Assembly (NCBI RefSeq): GCF_024519725.1
Contig: NZ_JALJRK010000001.1
Location: forward strand, 124,001-188,000
DNA: 64,000 bases
DNA from: Microvirga sp. Mcv34
Lineage (GTDB): Bacteria; Pseudomonadota; Alphaproteobacteria; Rhizobiales; Beijerinckiaceae
Direction: 5' to 3'
Below the pieces are notes generated by a model, which did not search any database, had not been told where the DNA came from, and saw only the letters and a program-made list of their open reading frames with translations. Shown here one piece after another: positions 58,416 through 64,000 of this stretch. The position numbers were made by a program, and so were the translations under genes. Position 1 is the first letter of the stretch. Each line of letters begins with the position of its first letter.

Positions 58416-60730
58416 AGTCTGACACCAACGCCGCCCTGACGAACCGTCGTGAAACCGTCACGAAGCCGAGAGCAAAACGATCTCCGAAGAACGAGAATGC
58501 GGAGACCGACGTGCGCAGCGCGATTGCCCTGAAAGAGGTGGAGACCGTCGACGAGGCCCCGTTGCCGAAGGCGCCGCCGGACATCGAGCTCGATGGGGCG
58601 GTGCTGCGGAAGTTCCCCCAGCGCTTCATCAATCGCGAGCTGTCCTGGCTGGAGTTCAACCGCCGGGTCTTCGAGGAGGCGTCGAACCGCAACCACCCGC
58701 TCCTGGAGCAGCTGCGCTTCCTGTCGATTTCGGCCGATAACCTGGACGAGTTCTTCATGGTCCGCGTCGCGGGTCTGATCGGGCAGGTGCGCTCTGGCGT
58801 CGCCACGGCCTCGCAGGACGGGCTCACGCCGCAGGAGCAGCTGGCGAAGATCTCCGTGGCTGTCTCCCATCTCGCCTCGGACCAGCAGCGGCGCTGGCGC
58901 GAATTGCGCGACGCGCTCTTGGAGGAGGGCATCGTCCTCACCGAGGGGACGGGACTGACGAAGGCGGAAGCCTCTTGGCTCGAGGATTACTTCCTCAACC
59001 ACGTCTTCCCGGTGCTGACGCCGCTCGCCATCGATCCGGCGCACCCGTTCCCGTTCATCCCCAATCTCGGCTCGTCGATCGCCCTGAAGCTCGTGCGCCA
59101 GAGCGACGGCAAGGTGCTGAACGCGCTGATCCGCCTGCCGTCGCGGGCGGAGCGCTTCATCCGCCTGCCGGATTTCGCCGAGACGGGCGCCACCCGCTTC
59201 ATCGCCCTGGAGCAGATGATCGTGCTCTACACGAGCCGCCTGTTCCCCGGCTACGCGGTGCAGGGGCAGGGCGCCTTCCGGGTGATCCGCGATTCCGACA
59301 TCGAGGTGGAGGAGGAGGCCGAGGACCTCGTGCGCCTGTTCGAGACGGCGCTCAAGCAACGCCGCCGGGGCAGCGTGATCCGGCTGGAGGTCGAGGCGGC
59401 CATGCCCGAGGACCTGCGCCTCTTCGTGGCCGAGGAGATGGAAGTCTCCAACGACGAGGTCTTCGTCGTCGAGGGCATGATGGGCCTGCGGGACCTGTCG
59501 CAGCTCGTCGCCCTGGAGCGGCCCGACCTCAAGTTCAAGCCCTACAATCCGCGGTTCCCCGAGCGCATCCGCGAACATAGCGGCGATTGCTTCGCGGCAA
59601 TCCGCGAGAAGGACATCATCGTCCATCACCCCTACGAATCCTTCGACGCCGTGGTGCAGTTCCTGCGCCAGGCCGCGCGCGATCCGAACGTGGTGGCGAT
59701 CAAGCAGACGCTCTACCGCACCTCGTCGGATTCCCCCATCGTGGCGGCGCTCGCGGAAGCCGCCGAGGCGGGCAAGTCCGTCACCGCCCTCGTGGAGCTG
59801 AAGGCCCGCTTCGACGAGGAGGCCAATATCCGCTGGGCACGCGACCTGGAGCGCGCCGGCGCCCAGGTGGTCTTCGGCTTCATCGAACTGAAGACGCATG
59901 CGAAGCTGTCCATGGTCGTGCGCCGCGAAGGCAGCCAGCTCATCACCTATTGCCATGTGGGCACGGGCAACTACCACCCGATCACCGCGCGCATCTACAC
60001 CGACCTGTCCTATTTCACCGCCGATCCGGTGATCGGGCGGGACGTGTCGCGCATCTTCAACTTCGTGACCGGCTATGCGGAGCCCGCCGAGCTGGAGCGC
60101 ATGGCGGTGTCGCCGCTCACCCTGAAGAAGCGGCTGCTCCAGCACATCGAGGAAGAGGTGGCCCACGCGAAAGCGGGGCGGCCGGGGTCGATCTGGGGCA
60201 AGTGCAACTCGCTCGTGGACGCCGACATCATCGATGCGCTCTACGATGCGAGCGCTGCCGGCGTGCAGGTCGATCTCATCGTGCGCGGCATCTGCTGTCT
60301 TCGTCCAGGCATCAAGGGCCTGTCGGAGAACATCCGGGTCAAGTCCATCGTCGGGCGCTTCCTGGAGCACACCCGCATCTACGCCTTCGGCAACGGGCAG
60401 GCGCTGCCGAACAACAAGGCGCATGTCTACATCTCGTCGGCGGACCTCATGTCGCGCAACCTCGACCGGCGCGTCGAGGCCCTGATGCCGATCCTCAACC
60501 CGACCGTGCACCAGCAGGTGCTCGACCAGATCATGCTCGCCAATCTCCTCGACAACGAGCAGAGCTGGACCGTGCTCCCCGACGGCTCGAGCCAGCGGGT
60601 GGTGCCGGGCAAGGGCGAGGAACCATTCAACGCTCACAAGTATTTCATGACAAATCCGAGTCTGTCGGGCCGTGGCAAATCCCTCAAAACCTCCAGTCCC
60701 AAGGCGCTCGCCAAGCGCGGGCAGCGCTGA
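58412..60730 (+). CDS. ppk1: Polyphosphate kinase 1
   Basis: The 772-residue enzyme starts at GTG 58412 with a basic N-terminal tail of about 60 residues, then [20 protein letters not shown]. The catalytic His515 lies in [11 protein letters not shown], and [17 protein letters not shown] is the nucleotide loop. It makes long-chain polyphosphate from ATP. It overlaps hdaA by 4 bases and is followed one base later by ppx. Confidence 0.96.
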   Translation: MKSDTNAALTNRRETVTKPRAKRSPKNENAETDVRSAIALKEVETVDEAPLPKAPPDIELDGAVLRKFPQRFINRELSWLEFNRRVFEEASNRNHPLLEQLRFLSISADNLDEFFMVRVAGLIGQVRSGVATASQDGLTPQEQLAKISVAVSHLASDQQRRWRELRDALLEEGIVLTEGTGLTKAEASWLEDYFLNHVFPVLTPLAIDPAHPFPFIPNLGSSIALKLVRQSDGKVLNALIRLPSRAERFIRLPDFAETGATRFIALEQMIVLYTSRLFPGYAVQGQGAFRVIRDSDIEVEEEAEDLVRLFETALKQRRRGSVIRLEVEAAMPEDLRLFVAEEMEVSNDEVFVVEGMMGLRDLSQLVALERPDLKFKPYNPRFPERIREHSGDCFAAIREKDIIVHHPYESFDAVVQFLRQAARDPNVVAIKQTLYRTSSDSPIVAALAEAAEAGKSVTALVELKARFDEEANIRWARDLERAGAQVVFGFIELKTHAKLSMVVRREGSQLITYCHVGTGNYHPITARIYTDLSYFTADPVIGRDVSRIFNFVTGYAEPAELERMAVSPLTLKKRLLQHIEEEVAHAKAGRPGSIWGKCNSLVDADIIDALYDASAAGVQVDLIVRGICCLRPGIKGLSENIRVKSIVGRFLEHTRIYAFGNGQALPNNKAHVYISSADLMSRNLDRRVEALMPILNPTVHQQVLDQIMLANLLDNEQSWTVLPDGSSQRVVPGKGEEPFNAHKYFMTNPSLSGRGKSLKTSSPKALAKRGQR

Positions 60731-60731
60731 C

Positions 60732-62252
60732 ATGCAGGCCGTAAGCCAGGAGGCTCAGGGACGGCTCAAGATCGGCCGCCCTGTCGCCATCATCGATATC
60801 GGGTCGAACTCCGTGCGCCTCGTGGCCTATGAGGGGCTCTCCCGCGCCGTCACGCCGATTTACAACGAAAAGGTCCTCTGCGGCCTCGGACGCCATGTGG
60901 CGACCACCGGCCGCCTGGACGACGAGGCCGTGGACCGGGCCCTGCGCGCGCTCGCCCGTTTCCGCGTCCTGTGCGATACGATGCATGTGTCGGAGGTCTT
61001 CGTCCTGGCGACCGCCGCCGCGCGTGACGCCTCCAACGGCCCCGCCTTCCTGGAGGCGGCCGCCGAAGCCTGCGGCCAGCCGATCAGCCTGCTCTCCGGG
61101 GCCGAGGAGGCGCGGGCGTCGGCGCTCGGCGTCATAGCGGGCTTCCACGAGCCCGACGGCATGGTCGGCGACATGGGCGGCGGCAGCCTGGAACTGGTCG
61201 ACGTGCTGGGCTCCCGGGTCGGGCAGGGGATCACCATGCCGCTCGGCGGCCTCGCCCTGCAGGACGTCAGCGGCGGCTCGCTCAAGCGGGCCCAGCGGAT
61301 CGTGCGGGAAGCTCTGGAGCGGGCTCCGGAGTACCTGGAGGATCTGCACGGCCGCACCTTCTACGCGGTCGGCGGCACCTGGCGCGCTTTGGCGCGGCTG
61401 CACCAGGCGGCGCGGGATTACCCGCTCCACGTGATGCACGGCTACATCATCGACCCTGACGACGGCCTCGACTTCCTGCACCTCGTGGAGGAGGCCGATT
61501 CCAAGACCCTCAAGGACATCGAGAGCATCTCCGAGGCCCGGCGGCCGCTCCTCGCCTATGGAGCCATCGTGCTGGAGGAGATCATCCGTCTCGGCGAGCC
61601 GAAGGAGGTCGCCATCTCGGCCTTCGGCGTGCGCGAGGGTATTCTGTTCGACCGGCTCGATCCCGAAACGCGCGAGCGCGATCCGCTGCTCGCGGCCGCG
61701 AGCGACCTCAACCTCCTGCGCTCCCGCTCGCCGCGCCACGGGGTGGAGCTGTGCCAGTGGACGGAAGCCTTCATCAAGAGCCTGGGCCTGCCGGAGACGG
61801 ACAACGACACCCGCCTGCGCCAGGCGGCCTGCCTCCTGGCCGATATCGGCTGGCGGGCGCATCCCGACTATCGGGGCGAGCAGAGCCTCAACCTGATCGC
61901 CTACGGGGCCTTCGCCGGGCTCGACCATCCAGGCCGGGCCTATCTGGCCCTGTCGATCTTCTTCCGGCACGAGGGGCTCTCGCCCGACAAGGTCTCTTCG
62001 CGGATCAGGTCCCTGGCCGGTCCCCGGCTCCTGGAGCGGGCGCGGTTGCTCGCGGCTCTGATGCGCATCGCCTATCCGGTCTCGGTCGCCATGGAGGGAA
62101 TCCTTCCCCGGGCTCCCCTGACGGCCCGCGGCAACCAGATCGTGCTGAACCTGCCCGCCGGCCTGGGGCCGCTCGCCAACGAGCGCCTCAAGGGCCGCCT
62201 GCGCGCCCTCGGCAAGCTCCTCAACATGGATCCCGTGATCGAAATCCGGTAA
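60732..62252 (+). CDS. ppx: Exopolyphosphatase, Ppx/GppA family
   Basis: The 506-residue ASKHA-fold enzyme has AIIDIGSNSVRLVAYEG near 19, LATAAARDASNGPAFL near 90, and MVGDMGGGSLELVDVL near 146. The C-terminal HD-like domain starts at RSPRHGVELCQWTEAF. It removes terminal phosphate from polyphosphate, the opposite of Ppk1. The two are co-transcribed, so polyphosphate turnover is coupled. Confidence 0.94.
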   Translation: MQAVSQEAQGRLKIGRPVAIIDIGSNSVRLVAYEGLSRAVTPIYNEKVLCGLGRHVATTGRLDDEAVDRALRALARFRVLCDTMHVSEVFVLATAAARDASNGPAFLEAAAEACGQPISLLSGAEEARASALGVIAGFHEPDGMVGDMGGGSLELVDVLGSRVGQGITMPLGGLALQDVSGGSLKRAQRIVREALERAPEYLEDLHGRTFYAVGGTWRALARLHQAARDYPLHVMHGYIIDPDDGLDFLHLVEEADSKTLKDIESISEARRPLLAYGAIVLEEIIRLGEPKEVAISAFGVREGILFDRLDPETRERDPLLAAASDLNLLRSRSPRHGVELCQWTEAFIKSLGLPETDNDTRLRQAACLLADIGWRAHPDYRGEQSLNLIAYGAFAGLDHPGRAYLALSIFFRHEGLSPDKVSSRIRSLAGPRLLERARLLAALMRIAYPVSVAMEGILPRAPLTARGNQIVLNLPAGLGPLANERLKGRLRALGKLLNMDPVIEIR

Positions 62253-62380
62253 GACGCCGCCATCGGCCGCAGACGAAGCTGATCGACTCCGGCGGCGTGG
62301 ATGATTAAGGCTTTACAGAGCAAGGGACTTCAATACTTTCTCTTCCCGATGGGAAGGAAGCCTAGCCTTTGGGGACAACC

Positions 62381-63004
62381 ATGGAATTGATCGACCTCAC
62401 AGCCGTTCGCAACGCCGAGCGGTCCAGCGAGCCCTACAACTACGTTCTCGCTTCGAACCTTCTGAGGCAGGACAAGATCGACGACCTGCGGCGGGACTTT
62501 CCCGACATCAACAAGCCCGGCTACCTGACCGTCGACGAGGTCAAGCTTCACGGCCGCTTCAAGAAGCTCATCGAGGAGTTGGAAGGCCCCGAGCTGACCG
62601 AGGAGCTCTCCAAGAAATTCGGCCTGGACCTGCACCAGTATCCGCGCCTGACGACCATCATGAAGAAGTCTCAGCCGAAATATGGGTCCATCCACACGGA
62701 CGGCCCGTCCAAGGTCATGACCATGCTGGTCTATATGAACGACGAGTGGCAGCAGGACGAGGGCGGTCGCCTGCGCGTCCTCTACGACGACAAGAACTAC
62801 GACAAGTTCAAGCTGGAAGTGCCGCCCACCATGGGCACCATGTTCGCCTTCCTGCGCTCCGACAATTCCTGGCACGGCCATCTGCCCTTCTCGGGCGAGC
62901 GCCGTGTGGTCCAGATCGCCTGGGTCAAGAGCCAGGCCGATGTGGACCGCAAGAAGAAGCACAACAAACTCGCCCAAGTCTTCAAGGGCATCTTCGGGCG
63001 GTAA
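62381..63004 (+). CDS. 2OG-Fe(II) oxygenase
   Basis: The 207-residue protein has the iron ligands His105-x-Asp107 in GSIHTDGPSK and His165 in NSWHGHLPF, with Arg174/175 for 2-oxoglutarate in GERRVVQIAWV. The double-stranded beta-helix region covers about 90-185. It could be a prolyl hydroxylase-like or small-molecule oxygenase; similar genes occur among capsular or sugar genes. The substrate cannot be told. The end is Lys-rich. Confidence 0.85.
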   Translation: MELIDLTAVRNAERSSEPYNYVLASNLLRQDKIDDLRRDFPDINKPGYLTVDEVKLHGRFKKLIEELEGPELTEELSKKFGLDLHQYPRLTTIMKKSQPKYGSIHTDGPSKVMTMLVYMNDEWQQDEGGRLRVLYDDKNYDKFKLEVPPTMGTMFAFLRSDNSWHGHLPFSGERRVVQIAWVKSQADVDRKKKHNKLAQVFKGIFGR

Positions 63005-63028
63005 GGTCCGTTTCCGAACCGATTGATC

Positions 63029-63058
63029 GCGTCATGGCCGGGCTTGCCCCGGCCATCG
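63029..63058. repeat. REP-like repeat 6
   Basis: GTCATGGCCGGGCTTGCCCC then GGCCATCGGC, a palindrome of the same family, between the oxygenase and Nudix genes. Confidence 0.65.
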
Positions 63059-63076
63059 GCGTTTTGGGGAGTGATA

Positions 63077-63616
63077 ATGTCGGATATCCAAACCACCGGG
63101 ACGCGGATCGTCTATGAAAACCGCTGGATGCGCGTGCGGGAGGATGCGATCGTCCGTCAGGACGGATCGGCCGGCATCTATGGCGTCGTGGAGAAGGCCG
63201 ACTTCGCGATCATCGCCCCAGTGGACCACGGCAAGATCCATCTGGTGGAGCAGTATCGTTATCCGGTGCGGGCCCGCTATTGGGAATTGCCCCAGGGCTC
63301 CTGGGAAGATGCCCCCGGCACCGATCCGCTGGAGCTCGCCCGCGCCGAACTTCGCGAGGAGACGGGACTGACGGCGCAGACCATGCTGCATGTGGGGCAT
63401 CTCTTCGAGTGCTATGGACACTCGAACCAGGGTTTCCACATCTACCTCGCGCAGGGGCTTCGGCAGGGGGAGGCCCATCGTGAGCACACCGAGCTGGACA
63501 TGATCAGCCGTGCCTTTCCGGTCGACGAGGTCTTGGCGATGATCACGGAGGGGGGCATCAAAGACGCGGCGACGGTGGCGACGCTCGGACTTCTGCGCTT
63601 GAAAGGGCTGATTTGA
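63077..63616 (+). CDS. Nudix hydrolase, ADP-ribose pyrophosphatase-like
   Basis: The 179-residue protein has a variant Nudix box at residues 74-98 (GSWEDAPGTDPLELARAELR, then EETGL). The metal-binding Glu91, Glu94 and Glu95 are present, but the usual leading Gly, first Glu and Arg are replaced. WELPQGSW and an IHLVEQYRYPVRARYW segment point to the ADP-ribose/GDP-sugar group. ATG 63077 is preferred over an in-frame start inside the repeat at 63023. Confidence 0.88.
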   Translation: MSDIQTTGTRIVYENRWMRVREDAIVRQDGSAGIYGVVEKADFAIIAPVDHGKIHLVEQYRYPVRARYWELPQGSWEDAPGTDPLELARAELREETGLTAQTMLHVGHLFECYGHSNQGFHIYLAQGLRQGEAHREHTELDMISRAFPVDEVLAMITEGGIKDAATVATLGLLRLKGLI

Positions 63617-63626
63617 CAGATCAGCC

Positions 63627-64000
63627 CTAAGCAATCTCCCTGAGCTTCACCCGCCCGCGCTCCAGCACCAAGCCGAGCTCGCCGTTCTTCAACGCGATGG
63701 CCTTCTCGCCGAACAGCTTGCGGCGCCAGCCGTGTAGGGATGGCACGTCCGCCTCGTCGCTGTCGGCGATGGCTTCCAGCTCCTCGACGGTCGCGATGAT
63801 CTTGGGCGCGACGCCCTCCTGCTCGGACACCGCCTTGAGCAGCACCTTCAGCAGGTCCACGACGGAGCCGGTGTTTGCGCGGCCGCGGCTCCGCTCCGGC
63901 ACGGGAATCGTTGCCATGTCGCGGGCCAGCGCCCGTTCCACCGCATCCAGGATCTCGCCCCCGGTGCGGGAGCGCTCGAAACCGTTGGGGATGGTGCGCA
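63627..64000 (-). CDS. rnd: Ribonuclease D, C-terminal part (5' end outside window)
   Basis: The visible 124 residues are the HRDC-type C-terminal region: RTIPNGFERSRTGGEILDAV, GRANTGSVVDLLKVLLKAVS, GVAPKIIATVEELEAIADSD, LHGWRRKLFGEKAIALKNGE. The frame stays open to the window edge on the minus strand, so the catalytic DEDD domain lies outside. RNase D trims tRNA 3' ends. Confidence 0.9.
   Translation of the reverse strand, partial: RTIPNGFERSRTGGEILDAVERALARDMATIPVPERSRGRANTGSVVDLLKVLLKAVSEQEGVAPKIIATVEELEAIADSDEADVPSLHGWRRKLFGEKAIALKNGELGLVLERGRVKLREIA

Overview
The window looks like the chromosome of an alphaproteobacterium of the Hyphomicrobiales, closest in style to Microvirga/Methylobacterium. 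The evidence is high GC, ruvX/gatC/gatA and purM/purN in their usual arrangements, an HdaA-type DnaA regulator beside ppk-ppx, and REP-like intergenic palindromes of the GTCATGGCCGGG type. The genus is an inference. About 55% of the window (1 to roughly 35,600) is a siphovirus-type prophage whose left end, presumably with the integrase, lies outside the window. Its right end abuts the 3' end of a tRNA-Gln(CTG) gene at 35610-35683, which is the probable attachment gene. The remaining 28 kb is host chromosome.

Prophage layout. A leftward operon of very small, mostly start/stop-overlapping genes (1217 to 1) leaves the immunity region. There a LexA/CI-like repressor (1675-2409, minus) faces a Cro-like gene (2482). 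One palindromic operator (arms ATACA/TGTAT, 3-bp spacer) occurs at the leftward promoter and on the Cro promoter, whose predicted start site coincides with the ATG. The rightward early operon (2482-7719) encodes three proteins with paired helix-turn-helix segments, a GapR-like (DUF2312) protein, a RuvC-like resolvase, two putative replication proteins (one with iteron-like repeats inside its gene) and, last, a NusG/RfaH-like factor. A second control region (7750-7792) precedes a short operon ending in an endonuclease VII-like gene. A hairpin-rich stretch and a rho-independent terminator (9069-9100) follow, and late genes begin only 9 bp downstream. Read-through helped by the phage NusG-like protein is an attractive but untested model.

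Late region (9109-33567). This holds an HNH nuclease, TerS, TerL, portal, ClpP-like head protease and HK97-type capsid, then head-tail joining proteins and tail tube. The tail chaperone has a GGGAAAA slippery site giving a -1 frameshift product. Tape measure, NlpC/P60 and J-like tip proteins follow, then three tandem paralogous tail genes and a beta-helix tailspike. A host-like acyltransferase of opposite orientation (30280-31326) is a likely lysogenic-conversion gene. Endolysin, 3TM holin-like and two more membrane proteins form the lysis cassette. A minus-strand block of small accessory genes (33616-35497) ends the prophage.

Host part. It contains ruvX, a sugar ABC transporter operon of the trehalose/maltose type, a UPF0173 hydrolase, gatC-gatA, and a low-GC patch with a YezG-type orphan immunity gene and repeated coding debris. 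Further right are a GST, a DUF2147 protein, an RTX-repeat protein, ndk, a molybdopterin oxidoreductase, purM-purN, a CDP-alcohol phosphatidyltransferase, an AI-2E/PerM transporter and hdaA. The window ends with ppk1-ppx, a 2OG-Fe(II) oxygenase, a Nudix hydrolase and the 3' part of rnd.
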